Shown here: piece after piece, positions 46,231 through 55,053 of the stretch
How the letters are laid out: each line of letters starts with the position of its first letter
Numbering within the stretch: the stretch's first letter is position 1
DNA from: Alteribacillus sp. YIM 98480
GTDB taxonomy: Bacteria > Bacillota > Bacilli > Bacillales > Marinococcaceae
NCBI RefSeq assembly: GCF_009765375.1
Contig: NZ_VTOK01000003.1
Span: 186,001-250,000 of the forward strand
Direction of reading: 5' to 3'
DNA: 64,000 nt
Notes under the pieces: model-generated
What the model was told of the DNA's origin: nothing
Database searches by the model: none
Seen by the model: only the letters and a program-made list of their open reading frames with translations
Program-made: the position numbers and the translations under genes

Positions 46231-46264
46231 TTCCTGTTGTGAGAAAAGCACAACAGGTTCTTTA
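46231..46264. terminator. Isolated terminator-like hairpin in a long intergenic region
   Basis: CCTGTTGTG / CACAACAGG with a seven-base loop and a modest T-tract on the plus strand (TTCTTT). No gene ends nearby. The region 45847-46521 otherwise holds no gene I can support; a 103-codon minus-strand frame spans this hairpin and lacks a family. Confidence 0.5.
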
Positions 46265-46521
46265 TGTCATTTGTTTTTCTGAAACAGACTATTCCGCTAA
46301 GGATGTTTTTTACAGGATGCACAACGGCAACCATGGAAAACATATTGCTTTGGTGCGGTGCCACTGAAAATTATTTCGAATAGAATCGAAATTACCTTTC
46401 CTACTCTTCACAGGCTTCCTTTAGAAATGATATTTATAGATTCACTGTAAATAATATTGATTTTTCACTTATAATAAGGTAGAATGCAACGTGTTCATAA
46501 CTTTGTAACAATTATGATACG

Positions 46522-46685
46522 AGGCAGCGATCCTGTTTTCGGTTATAATTCGTGTATACATAATTTAAAAGATTGAACGTTGGTAAAAAGTAGCGTTCCT
46601 GCTCTATACTAACCGTCGCTTTTTTTTGGTGATCGAAGATTTCTTTGAAACGATCATTACTCCAAAAGAAGGCGGCGGTTTTTTT
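46522..46685 (+). ncRNA. Structured leader RNA 1 upstream of the OFA transporter
   Basis: Hairpin P1 (AGGCAG-CGATC-CTGTTT, 46522-46538). A linker follows, then helix GTTGGTA/TACTAAC (46579-46585 with 46607-46613) enclosing hairpin GTAG-CGTTC-CTGC. The 3' strand of that helix overlaps the 5' strand of a terminator (AACCGTCGC with GGCGGCGGTT, then TTTTT; 46611-46685) that ends just before the gene's ribosome site. The same layout precedes the next gene (48265-48412), with compensating base changes. It looks like a terminator/antiterminator switch. I recognise no known class. Confidence 0.7.
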
Positions 46686-46707
46686 GAACAAAAAGGAGTG
46701 AACAACC

Positions 46708-47970
46708 ATGGAAAAAGTAAAAAATCGTTGGCTTATTGCCTTATCAGCCGTTGGCATCCACCTCTCTATTGGTTCTGTCTATGCCTGGAGTAATTTTACT
46801 CAGCCATTAACAGAGCAATATGGATGGTCGGACAGCCAAGTGCAGTTAACCTTTAGTTTAGCTATCTTATTTTTAGGATTATCTGCTGCTTTTATGGGAC
46901 ATTTTGTGGAAAAATACGGTCCTAAAGCTGCAGGGTTAGTAGCTGCTGCCTTTTTCGGCGTTGGTGTTGCTGGTTCAGGTGTGGCAGTAATTATGGAATC
47001 TCTAACACTTCTGTATTTCTTTTACGGGGCACTCGGGGGAATCGGTCTTGGTGTTGGATATATTGCGCCGGTATCCACGTTAGTTAAGTGGTTTCCCGAC
47101 CGAAGAGGTTTAGCAACAGGGCTTGCCATTATGGGATTTGGGTTTGCAGCAGCTATCGCCAGCCCGATTATGGACGCTTTGATTCAATCAACAGGAATTG
47201 CGAATACTTTTTTCATATTGGGAATCTCTTATTTCATGATTATGCTGTTATCCTCCCTTTATCTTGAAAAACCTCCTAAAGGCTGGCTGCCAGAAGGATT
47301 TAATGAAAAAGCAAGTACGTCTAAAATGAAAGTAAATGAAGATTTAGCTCAATTAACAGCAAACGAAGCCGTTAAAACAAAGCGTTTTTATTTTCTATGG
47401 TTGATGCTTTTCATCAATGTGACGTGCGGTATTGCGGTTATCTCTGCGATGAAGCCATTAGCCATTGAAAGCGTTGGATTAACAGCAGGTGCAGCCGCCG
47501 CTTTAGTTGGAGTATTAGGCATTGCGAATGGGCTTGGCCGTATCGGCTGGGCTGCTGTTTCAGACTACATCGGCAGACCAAATACATATACAACCTTCTT
47601 CGTACTGCAAATCCCTATCTTTTTCTTCTTGCCTTCCATTACACATCAAGTCGTGTATGCGGTGATGGTTGTCATTGTATATGCCTGTTATGGAGGCGGT
47701 TTCGCTTCTGTTCCAGCGTATATAGGAGACATTTTCGGAACAAAGCAGCTCGGAGCGATTCATGGGTATATTTTAACTGCCTGGTCCGCAGCCGGCTTAG
47801 CAGGTCCTATGTTTGCAGCCTGGATGAAAGATACAACGGGAAGTTATGCAGCCAGTTTAAATTTCTTCAGCGGATTATTTATTTTAGCACTCATTATTTC
47901 TATCTTGACTCGATTAGATATTAAAAAGATTAAAAAAGAAAAAGAGTCGAAGGAGAAACTAGTAAGCTAA
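46708..47970 (+). CDS. OFA-family MFS transporter (oxalate/formate antiporter type)
   Basis: A 420-residue protein with twelve helices. WLIALSAVGIHLSIGSVYAWSNFTQPL is the typical OFA start. GALGGIGLGVGYIAPVSTLVKWFPDRRGLATGLAIMGFGF (in parts) and SVPAYIGDIFGTKQLGAIHGYILTAWSAAGLAGP are the family signatures. Characterised members exchange oxalate for formate, while many others carry unknown monocarboxylates. It precedes the FdhF/YdeP-like oxidoreductase, and both have the same leader motif, so formate or another small acid is a sensible substrate (inference). AAAGGAGTG precedes ATG. Confidence 0.88.
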   Translation: MEKVKNRWLIALSAVGIHLSIGSVYAWSNFTQPLTEQYGWSDSQVQLTFSLAILFLGLSAAFMGHFVEKYGPKAAGLVAAAFFGVGVAGSGVAVIMESLTLLYFFYGALGGIGLGVGYIAPVSTLVKWFPDRRGLATGLAIMGFGFAAAIASPIMDALIQSTGIANTFFILGISYFMIMLLSSLYLEKPPKGWLPEGFNEKASTSKMKVNEDLAQLTANEAVKTKRFYFLWLMLFINVTCGIAVISAMKPLAIESVGLTAGAAAALVGVLGIANGLGRIGWAAVSDYIGRPNTYTTFFVLQIPIFFFLPSITHQVVYAVMVVIVYACYGGGFASVPAYIGDIFGTKQLGAIHGYILTAWSAAGLAGPMFAAWMKDTTGSYAASLNFFSGLFILALIISILTRLDIKKIKKEKESKEKLVS

Positions 47971-47985
47971 TCGAAATCTGTTTAT

Positions 47986-48237
47986 ATAAGAAAAGCGCAA
48001 GCGCCTTGCTTACGAGCGACAAGTCCTGGAGGGGCGGCATATGGAAAGCTGATATTTGCTTTCCATTGACGAACCGAAGGAATCTCGAGCGAGTAGGCGC
48101 TTATGCTAGACATGTAAAACGCCAAATATTTATTATTTCTTACCTTTTTAGAAAAACTTGGCTTATCGCCAAGTCCTTAATGGCGAAAGTCCTTAGTTTT
48201 TCTTATACTTTGATCCTTTAACAAAGTTAAACTTTCC
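47986..48237 (+). repeat. Dispersed repeat, copy D, with extended right part
   Basis: TAAGAAAAGCGCAAGCGCC to TAGACATGTAAAACGCC matches copies A and C. The following 90 bp (GGCTTATCGCCAAGTCC hairpin, CTTATACTTTGATCCTTTAA) match the right extension of copy C. It is inserted between the OFA gene and leader 2. Confidence 0.85.
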
Positions 48238-48264
48238 TAAAGTATAATGAAGAGGATGACACCT

Positions 48265-48412
48265 TAGCAGCGCTCCTGTTTAAGGCTCCCCGTTAACTGT
48301 CTTAGATCTATCGAACCATAAATCTTATTAAAGGTTGGTACTTGACAGCGGCCCTGTTAAAGACTCAACCACCGTTATATTTTTCAAGCAAGAAAGATGG
48401 CGGTGGTTTATT
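48265..48412 (+). ncRNA. Structured leader RNA 2 upstream of the FdhF/YdeP-like gene
   Basis: Homologous to leader 1. P1 is TAGCAG-CGCTC-CTGTTTA (48265-48282). The second hairpin CTTGACAG-CGGCC-CTGTTAAAG is enclosed by GGTTGGT/ACTCAACC (48333-48370). The AACC strand is also the start of terminator stem AACCACCG/CGGTGGTT (48367-48408), followed by TTTATT. The coding start lies 63 bp on. Aptamer-like helix and terminator cannot form together. Confidence 0.7.
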
Positions 48413-48474
48413 CTAACCTTTCGGCAAAGAATTGCGTATGGAAACATAGTATTTTCATAAAGGAGCTGATTCGA

Positions 48475-50862
48475 ATGAGTAATGTAACGAAAAAAGATCC
48501 TAAAAAAGGAACTTTACATAGTGGTCCTACCAGCATTTCAAAAATCCCCGCTCCCAAACATTGGGTAAGCCCTGTTCCGTTTGGTTTAGGAAAAATTAAA
48601 CCAAAACATATTCGTGACACCATGAAGGTAGCTTGGGAAAATAAAGACAACTTAAAATACGCCACAAACATTCTCACAAAAGGGGTTTGTGACGGCTGCG
48701 CGCTCGGTGTTTCCGGTTTGTATGACCAAACATTAAAAGGACCGCATATTTGCACGACCCGCTTGAATGTCTTGCGTTTAAGCACGATGCCGCCTTTAAA
48801 AGAAGAGATTGTCCATCAGGATGTCGATAAACTGCGGCAATATTCAAGCGCAGAGCTTCGTAAAATGGGACGCATCCCCTATCCATTAATCCGCCGCAAA
48901 GGGGAAAATAAATTTTCTCGCATCAGCTGGGATGATGCGATGGATATGATTGCTCAGAAAATGCAAACATTAGACCCAAAACAATATGCTTTTTACCTTA
49001 CTTCAAGAGGGATCACAAATGAATCCTATTATACTGCAGGCAAAGTTGCACGCTTTTTAGGGACAAACCATGTCGATAACGCATCCCGTATTTGTCACTC
49101 TCCATCAAAAACAGCTTTGAAGCGTTCGGTTGGAATCGGGGCCTCCAGCTGTACGTACAAAGACTGGATCGGAACGGACGTCCTTGTATTCTGGGGAAGC
49201 GTCGCATCAAACGCTTCACCGGTATCTACCAAGTATATGTTAGCTGCTAAGAAAAAAGGAACGAAAATTATTGTTATTAATCCGTACAAAGAACCGGCCA
49301 TGGATAAATATTGGGTTCCGTCCAATGCCGAATCCGCATTGTTTGGCACACAGGTTGCTGATGATTTCTACCAGGTGAATATTGGCGGCGACATTGCTTT
49401 TATGCATGGAATCATGAAGCACTGGTTTGAAATGGAAGAAGAGCAGTACGGTTCTGCTATTAACCATGAATTTGTACAAAATCATGTTAATGGCTATGAA
49501 GAGTTAAAAGCAAAAGTCGATGAACTTTCATGGGAGGACATCATTCACTCATCCGGTATGCCAAAAGAAAGAATTCGAGAATTAGCTGAATTACTAGCTA
49601 ACAGTAAAAATGCTGTATTTGCCTGGGCTTTAGGGTTAACAATGCATTCCTTTGCAACAGATAACATTTCCCAAGTAGCCAACCTTGCCCTCTTAAGAGG
49701 GTATCTCGGCCGTGAACATGCCGGTTTAATGCCATTTCGCGGGCACTCTAGTGTACAAGGCACAGGCGAAATGGGAGCCGATCCATTTGTTCTCCCTGGC
49801 GGCGGCTGGGATGAGGACAATGTAAAACGGATCGAAGAATTATGGGGTTTTGATCTTCCTAAATGGCAAGGAGACATTGTAGGGGTTAACCTTGAACATG
49901 CAGCACTTCCTGATGACCATGAGAAAAAGCTGAAACTCTACTATATGAGCGGCGGTAACTTTTTAGAAACGATGCCAAACCCAGAATTTATCGAAAAAGC
50001 TCTCTCAGAAGTAGACATTCGCGTCCATCAAGATATTATACTGAATACCTCGACGCTAGTAGACGCTAAAGAAGCGGTAATTGTTCTTCCAGCAAAAACG
50101 CGCTTCGAACAAGAAGGTGGCGGTACGTCAACGTCAACGGAACGTATGGTTTATTTCTCGCCTGAAATTGAAGGAAACAAGCAGCCGGTCGAAGAAGCTC
50201 GGGCTGAATGGAAAATTTATGTAGAACTTGCAAAACGAGTGAAGCCTGAAACAGCGCACCTTGTAAACTTTGAAACAGCCCAGGAGATTCGAGACGAAAT
50301 TGCCAAAGCAAACCCTGATTACGACGGGATTCAGCACCTGAAAAAACAAGGAGATGTTTTCCAATGGGGCGGCGCCTGGTTATGTGAAGACGGTGAATGT
50401 CCAACGCCGGACGGCCGCGGGAACTTAATTCCGATTGACATACCAAACCTTGAAAAGCCAGAAGGTACATTTTATGTAACCACAAGACGCGGCAAGCAGT
50501 TTAACTCCATGGTATTTAAGGAAAATGATCCGTTCAATAATGCTGGACGATATGACGTCCTTATGAATTCAAAAGATGCGAACACTTTAAATATAGTGGA
50601 AGGAGAAGGAATCGTTGTGTACAATCAGCATGGCGTTTTCCAGGGCAAAGCGCTCTTTACAGATATTGCACGCGGAAACATAGGACTCCATTTCCCTGAA
50701 GGTAACTTCCTCATTCCTAAAGGTATCTATGACAGTCCTTCAGGCATTCCACAATACAGTGTTGCTGTTAAAATAGAAAAAGCAGAACGATTTAATGCTA
50801 GAAAAGACATCGACTATCTAGAGAAAAAACTAGAAGATGATGAAATCGATGCACCTGTCTAG
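48475..50862 (+). CDS. FdhF/YdeP-family molybdopterin oxidoreductase (formate dehydrogenase-like)
   Basis: A 795-residue protein. The N-terminal cluster region GVCDGCALG (Cys72, Cys75) with HICTTRL (Cys93) is that of the YdeP branch. The molybdenum-ligand position is Cys207 in ASRICHSPS, aligned with Cys/Sec of formate dehydrogenases. Later landmarks are KKKGTKIIVINPYKEPAMDKYW, GHSSVQGTGEMGADPF and the C-terminal molybdopterin-binding barrel with TRRGKQFNSMVF. The ATG at 48475 has AAAGGAG upstream; the longer frame lacks a site. Family members are annotated as formate dehydrogenase-like, but the true substrate is unproved. No fdhD or electron-transfer subunit is adjacent. Confidence 0.87.
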   Translation: MSNVTKKDPKKGTLHSGPTSISKIPAPKHWVSPVPFGLGKIKPKHIRDTMKVAWENKDNLKYATNILTKGVCDGCALGVSGLYDQTLKGPHICTTRLNVLRLSTMPPLKEEIVHQDVDKLRQYSSAELRKMGRIPYPLIRRKGENKFSRISWDDAMDMIAQKMQTLDPKQYAFYLTSRGITNESYYTAGKVARFLGTNHVDNASRICHSPSKTALKRSVGIGASSCTYKDWIGTDVLVFWGSVASNASPVSTKYMLAAKKKGTKIIVINPYKEPAMDKYWVPSNAESALFGTQVADDFYQVNIGGDIAFMHGIMKHWFEMEEEQYGSAINHEFVQNHVNGYEELKAKVDELSWEDIIHSSGMPKERIRELAELLANSKNAVFAWALGLTMHSFATDNISQVANLALLRGYLGREHAGLMPFRGHSSVQGTGEMGADPFVLPGGGWDEDNVKRIEELWGFDLPKWQGDIVGVNLEHAALPDDHEKKLKLYYMSGGNFLETMPNPEFIEKALSEVDIRVHQDIILNTSTLVDAKEAVIVLPAKTRFEQEGGGTSTSTERMVYFSPEIEGNKQPVEEARAEWKIYVELAKRVKPETAHLVNFETAQEIRDEIAKANPDYDGIQHLKKQGDVFQWGGAWLCEDGECPTPDGRGNLIPIDIPNLEKPEGTFYVTTRRGKQFNSMVFKENDPFNNAGRYDVLMNSKDANTLNIVEGEGIVVYNQHGVFQGKALFTDIARGNIGLHFPEGNFLIPKGIYDSPSGIPQYSVAVKIEKAERFNARKDIDYLEKKLEDDEIDAPV

Positions 50863-50876
50863 CCATCATTAATGAC

Positions 50877-50927
50877 AAAAGGGCTGTTCCATAAGTCGAT
50901 AAAACCGGCTCATTGGGGCAGCCTTTT
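50877..50927 (+). terminator. Terminator of the FdhF/YdeP-like gene
   Basis: AAAAGGGCTG / CAGCCTTTT stem with a long loop, immediately after the stop codon. Confidence 0.65.
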
Positions 50928-50983
50928 GGGTGTGACTTAACAAATGATTAGAGGAATATTAGCATTTCTTCGAGATTTCATGA

Positions 50984-51020
50984 GAAAAGCTCTGTGGAGT
51001 TTACTTTCCACAGAGCTTTT
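50984..51020. terminator. Strong bidirectional terminator
   Basis: AAAAGCTCTGTGGA / TCCACAGAGCTTTT stem with an eight-base loop, 19 bp beyond the end of the acidic secreted protein gene. Confidence 0.88.
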
Positions 51021-51038
51021 AAGAGCGGCTGCAAATGT

Positions 51039-51776
51039 TTATTGATTTGCTGCTTCTTCTGTTTCTTTATCATCTGCATCTTCTTCCGATTCTTCTATAC
51101 GTGCAAGAACAGCCGAATGAAAGGCAGCGTGAATGACAGCTTGCTCGCTTGCTTTTTCACTTGCCAGCGCCAGCAGCTTGTTTTCAGCAGATGGGTTTAC
51201 CATTTCATTTGTATTCTCTTCGGTTTCTTCCTCTCCTGCAGCTGCGTCTTCATTTTCTTGTTCTTCTGCGTCGTTATTCGTTTCTCCATTTAATACTACG
51301 GCATCTTCCATTACTTCTTTTACTTCTTCATCTGCTGCTTCTTCTTCAGTCGTTTCTTCTATAGCGGCTTCCTCTGCAGTTTCCTCTTCTATGGTTGTTT
51401 CGTCTGCCGATTCTTCTGCTGCTTCCTCTTCTATCGTTTCTTCTTCTACTGCTTTTCCTGTTGAATCCTCTTCTATTTTTTCTTCTTTTGCTCTGTCTTC
51501 GTTATTTGAAAAATGTACAGCTGCATTCGCTGAGGCGTTGGCTTTTGCTTGTTCACTGGCTTTTTCACTCGCTTTTGAGTGTGCTTTCTTTTCGGCAGAT
51601 GGATTTTGTTTTTCTTGCGCTTTCTTTTCAGATGGAACATTTTGTTCAACCTTCGCATCGTTCATTTGCTTACCGCCTTTTCCTGCGGCTTCACTCACTT
51701 GAACTCCCACTCCAATAGAAAGCACACTTGCTAGAATGAACGTTTTTACAACTGCTTTACCGTTTAAAAAATTCAT
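51039..51776 (-). CDS. Secreted acidic low-complexity protein with two Ala-rich repeats
   Basis: A 245-residue protein. A Sec signal peptide (FILASVLSIGVGVQVSEA, cleavage near SEA-AG) is followed by a Lys/Glu-rich part and a motif SAEKKAHSKASEKASEQA with AAVHF. Then come about 100 residues dominated by Glu and Ala. The motif returns as SAENKLLALASEKASEQA followed by HAAFHSAVLA near the C-terminus. The protein is expected to be disordered and very acidic outside the cell. I recognise no family. Its plus strand carries long open frames because GAA/GAG codons read as TTC/CTC on the other strand; they are not genes. A neighbouring secreted gene lies 38 bp upstream. Confidence 0.7.
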   Translation of the reverse strand: MNFLNGKAVVKTFILASVLSIGVGVQVSEAAGKGGKQMNDAKVEQNVPSEKKAQEKQNPSAEKKAHSKASEKASEQAKANASANAAVHFSNNEDRAKEEKIEEDSTGKAVEEETIEEEAAEESADETTIEEETAEEAAIEETTEEEAADEEVKEVMEDAVVLNGETNNDAEEQENEDAAAGEEETEENTNEMVNPSAENKLLALASEKASEQAVIHAAFHSAVLARIEESEEDADDKETEEAANQ

Positions 51777-51814
51777 GTTTATTTCGCTCCTTCATTTCTA
51801 TTATTTTTTAGGTT

Positions 51815-52657
51815 TTATACATGACGTAAAAATGAAGGAGCAAGCTTTGGCGGTGGTGTTGGCGGTGCATTAACCCATTGGTTGCGGAATATATGGTTCC
51901 TCTTTACAAAAGGTTGTTTCCGTCTAACTCCTAATCGAACGGTCTCCCCAGGTAGAAAATCCAGTTTGGTCTTACTGCTCCCTTTATAATCATTGGCGGC
52001 ACCAGCATGAATTTTCATAGATTGTGGAGCTTGAAGAATGTGCAGCTCCCATTCCTTCTTAGTTGGTAATGGAGCAGGCAAATCTTGTTGTGAAGGCTCC
52101 GACACGTTATGTTCACTAGCAGGGACGTCCTTACTCTTTTCAATTGGTGTATGAACTTTTTCACGAGAATAAGGCGCTGTATTTCGAGCTGAGACAGGTT
52201 CTTTTTGTTTTTCCATCCCCTTTTGTTTTTGCGGAGAACGATCTGATTTTGTTTCTTTTTCTTTATATTGACCAGTTTTATTGATTGCTTCATTTGCTTT
52301 GTCATTTGCTTGATCGGGCAAATCCTTCGATTTTTCTTTCTTTTTAACCGAGGTGCTGCCGTTCTGACTGTTATTTTCTTTCGTAGATGGGTGCTTCGTG
52401 TCATCAGAAACATCTCTTGATTTCCCTTTATTTTCAACAGTCGTTTCAACATTCTGATTTTTATTCGCTTGAACAGATGGTTTCTTTGCGTTGTCATTAG
52501 TTTCTTTTGCATGCACGGCTTGTGGAGCTTGATCTTGCTGAACCACGTTCCCTTTTTCTTTAGACGGATGGCTGCCTCTTTCCGCAAATGCCTGAGCAGG
52601 CAAACATAAAGCTAATAGGAATAGTAAAGGAAGAATCACTGTAATGTGTACGTTCAA
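51815..52657 (-). CDS. Secreted Lys/Asn-rich protein of unknown function
   Basis: A 280-residue protein. The signal peptide (ITVILPLLFLLALCLPAQAFA) is followed by about 170 residues of low-complexity, Lys/Asn/Glu/Ser-rich sequence, then a more ordered basic C-terminus (LHILQAPQSMKIHAGAAND, LDFLPGETVRLGVRRK, NQWVNAPPTPPPKLAPSF). The start is TTG with AAAGGAGGTG upstream. It is the first of two co-oriented secreted genes; they may be co-transcribed. No family recognised. Confidence 0.65.
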   Translation of the reverse strand: MNVHITVILPLLFLLALCLPAQAFAERGSHPSKEKGNVVQQDQAPQAVHAKETNDNAKKPSVQANKNQNVETTVENKGKSRDVSDDTKHPSTKENNSQNGSTSVKKKEKSKDLPDQANDKANEAINKTGQYKEKETKSDRSPQKQKGMEKQKEPVSARNTAPYSREKVHTPIEKSKDVPASEHNVSEPSQQDLPAPLPTKKEWELHILQAPQSMKIHAGAANDYKGSSKTKLDFLPGETVRLGVRRKQPFVKRNHIFRNQWVNAPPTPPPKLAPSFLRHV

Positions 52658-52923
52658 CCCTTCACCTCCTTTCCATAAGCAGCAAGTACCCTTTCATAAT
52701 ATTTCCATAGGATTTGGCTTGTCAACAAAACAACAGGTAATGTTATGAAGATGTAATGAATAAAACAGTTCGTTAATTTCGAACGCACGTTTACTTTTGT
52801 ATATCGTTTGAATAACCTTACCTGTTAAAGACCGTTACATGAACGAGAGTCTTAATCCTGTTTTGAATGTTTAGATCCTTTCTGCATAGGTATAGAATGA
52901 CACCTTTAGAAAGGATGATGAAA

Positions 52924-53307
52924 ATGGAAATACCTGTCGCAGGTTTCATGTATTCATTCGATTCAGATGGCATGCATACACATCAACTTTATCTGACGTC
53001 ATGGAATAGACGTCCTCTTCATGTCCATGAATTTGCTGGAGTGACCTCTGTCAACGTTGATCATCGTCATGAATACGTCGGAACAACAGAACCTGCTCCT
53101 AGTGGTGTAGAGCATAAGCACGAATACATGACCATTACATCTGTTGATGCAGGACATAGACATGAAATTAGAGGTATAACGGGACCTGCTGTCCGAATTC
53201 CTGGAGGGGGACATTTTCATTACTTTGAAGGGGTCACTTCCGTGGATGGAGATACACCTCATCGACATGCGTACAGAGGAAACACAGAAGGGGAACTAGA
53301 CGTATAA
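52924..53307 (+). CDS. YmaF-family His-rich repeat protein
   Basis: About 127 residues. It contains several repeats of the form H-x-H-x-(Y/F)-x-G-x-T-S-V, for example HVHEFAGVTSV, HRHEYVGTTEP, HKHEYMTITSV, HRHEIRGITGP and HFHYFEGVTSV. This is the YmaF pattern, and it suggests metal binding. The ATG at 52924 has AAAGGA eight bases upstream; earlier in-frame ATGs are not supported. It is divergent from the secreted-protein pair. The role is unknown. Confidence 0.8.
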   Translation: MEIPVAGFMYSFDSDGMHTHQLYLTSWNRRPLHVHEFAGVTSVNVDHRHEYVGTTEPAPSGVEHKHEYMTITSVDAGHRHEIRGITGPAVRIPGGGHFHYFEGVTSVDGDTPHRHAYRGNTEGELDV

Positions 53308-53463
53308 ATTACTTATTCTAGTGAGGTATAATATCATCCCAGTTATACAAGATTATGTACAAAAATTGTATACTGGTTCCTTTATTATAATCGTTCTATG
53401 TTTGTATGTTAATGTTGCTGTACCTTAAATTCAAAATGTACAATCGGTAGGAAAATGGTTTTA

Positions 53464-53498
53464 ACCGGCCGTAAAATGTATCTATTCACGGCCGGCAT
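53464..53498. terminator. Bidirectional terminator downstream of tyrZ and ymaF
   Basis: CCGGCCGT / ACGGCCGG stem with CATTTTTATT on the plus strand. Confidence 0.8.
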
Positions 53499-53500
53499 TT

Positions 53501-54766
53501 TTATTCAAAGGTATTTGAGACATTCATCTTTATTTTAACGAATTTCCTTTTCCCTACTTGCACAATTAAGTCATTGGTTAGAACGATGTTTCGTTTCGTG
53601 TCTTCTATTCTCTTTCCATCCACTTTAACACCTCTATTTTCGATCATTCGGCGGGCTTCACTTTTAGATTTTAGCAGATTTAGATCTACAAGCAGATCGA
53701 GAATAGACACTTCCTTATCCCCATCCCATTCAAACGCTGGTATGTCATTTGGTACTCTTCCTTTTTGAAAAACGGAAATAAAATGCTGTTCTGCTTGTTC
53801 CGCTGCTTTTTCACTATGGTACATCCTGACAATCGTTTTCCCTAAAAACATCTTTGCATCTCTTGGATGAAGCTCACCTGCATCCAATTCGTGTTTTATC
53901 ATTTTCACTTGATCAGGCGATAAATCCGTAACCAGTTCTAGGTACTTGATGAGTAACTCGTCTGGAATAGACATAGCTTTTCCATACATTTCATTGGGAC
54001 TTTCATCTATTCCAATGTAGTTTTTCTTTGATTTAGACATTTTTTCTATACCGTCAAGCCCTTCTAGCAAAGGCATTAATATAGCTGCTTGCCGTTCTTT
54101 CTCGTATCTCTCTTGAAAATGTCTTCCCATTAGGATATTAAAATGCTGGTCGGTTCCGCCGAGTTCAATATCACTATTTAATATAACCGAATCATATCCC
54201 TGCATAACTGGGTAGAAAAATTCGTGCAGGGAAATAGGTTTTCCAAATGCAATACGCTCTTCAAAATCATCTCGTTCAAGAAGCCTCGCAACGGTTACCT
54301 TTCCAGCCAAATTAATAACATCTTCAAAATGTAAGGGATTCAGCCATTTAGAATTGAAATGAAGCTCTACTTTCTCCATATCTATCACTTTTCCAAATTG
54401 CTCAAAGTATGTCTTGGCATTTTGCTTCACTTCGTCATCTGTTAGTTGTTTTCTAGCGATAGACTTTCCTGTAGGGTCTCCGATTTTACCTGTAAAATCG
54501 CCGATAATTAATTGAATGGTGTGGCCGTTTTCTTGAAATTGCCTAATTTTATGAAGTACAACCGTGTGCCCAATGTGCACATCTGGAGCAGAAGGATCTA
54601 ACCCTAGCTTTATTTTCAAGGGAATTTTTTCCGACACAGACTTTGCCACTTTATTTGCTAACTCTTCCGCCGGTATAATCTCTTGTGCTCCTTGGGTGTA
54701 AATATCTACTTGTCTTTTTACCTCTCTTACCTGCTCTTCGGTTAACTGTTCCATAACTGTACTCAT
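53501..54766 (-). CDS. tyrZ: Tyrosyl-tRNA synthetase, TyrZ type
   Basis: A 421-residue class I synthetase (EC 6.1.1.1). HIGH motif [17 protein letters not shown], then [18 protein letters not shown], the tyrosine-site region [21 protein letters not shown] and KMSKS in [16 protein letters not shown]-terminal S4 domain has [19 protein letters not shown]. The [10 protein letters not shown] form is that of the TyrZ subgroup, the second tyrosyl-tRNA synthetase of Bacillus. The ATG at 54766 has GGAGG seven bases upstream. A Tyr T-box lies directly before it and a MarR gene before that, as in the ywaE-tyrZ locus of B. subtilis. Confidence 0.93.
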   Translation of the reverse strand: MSTVMEQLTEEQVREVKRQVDIYTQGAQEIIPAEELANKVAKSVSEKIPLKIKLGLDPSAPDVHIGHTVVLHKIRQFQENGHTIQLIIGDFTGKIGDPTGKSIARKQLTDDEVKQNAKTYFEQFGKVIDMEKVELHFNSKWLNPLHFEDVINLAGKVTVARLLERDDFEERIAFGKPISLHEFFYPVMQGYDSVILNSDIELGGTDQHFNILMGRHFQERYEKERQAAILMPLLEGLDGIEKMSKSKKNYIGIDESPNEMYGKAMSIPDELLIKYLELVTDLSPDQVKMIKHELDAGELHPRDAKMFLGKTIVRMYHSEKAAEQAEQHFISVFQKGRVPNDIPAFEWDGDKEVSILDLLVDLNLLKSKSEARRMIENRGVKVDGKRIEDTKRNIVLTNDLIVQVGKRKFVKIKMNVSNTFE

Positions 54767-54790
54767 TTTCATTCCTCCAAATAAAAATAT

Positions 54791-55015
54791 AAAAACCACG
54801 CCCCCGTTGAAGGGACGTGGCTATTTTTGTACGTGGTACCACCCTTATTGAAGAATAGGTCCTATTCTTCCACTCATTTGATTAACGGCTCAACCGTTCT
54901 TTGTTACTACCCGTTCACAAAGAAATCTCAAGGAGGTAATTCATAGCTATCTTTATGCCGGTTCACACCACCCACCGACTCTCTGGAAAAGGGAGATAGT
55001 CTATTACTGGGTTCC
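54791..55015 (-). promoter_or_regulatory. T-box leader of tyrZ (Tyr specifier) with terminator
   Basis: On the minus strand the conserved T-box AAGGGTGGTACCACG lies at about 54832-54847. The terminator CCACGTCCC / GGGCGTGG plus TTTTT lies at 54791-54820. Upstream, stem I contains GAATTACC with TAC as a Tyr specifier codon. Uncharged tRNA-Tyr would stabilise the antiterminator. Confidence 0.92.
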
Positions 55016-55053
55016 TATCATTGATTTTGTTCTATGCATTTGTATACTCAATA

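Noticed and set aside
46053-46364. 103-codon minus-strand frame upstream of the OFA leader
   Set aside because: No recognisable motif; it spans a terminator-like hairpin and lacks a convincing start.
46512-46757. 81-codon minus-strand frame
   Set aside because: It lies antisense to leader 1 and the start of the OFA gene, which explain the region better.
46522-48412. Assignment of the twin leaders to the Moco, THF, NiCo or T-box classes
   Set aside because: The conserved bases of these classes, as I remember them, are not present. The GGTTGGTAC string recalls a T-box, but AGGGTGGNACCGCG and a stem I are missing.
48475-50862. Selenocysteine in the formate dehydrogenase-like protein
   Set aside because: The active-site codon in ASRICHSPS is a normal Cys codon and there is no in-frame TGA.
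51133-51702. Long open frames on the plus strand opposite the acidic secreted protein
   Set aside because: They arise because Glu/Ala codons on the minus strand give stop-free Ser/Phe/Leu-rich frames on the other strand. No ribosome site or family motif.
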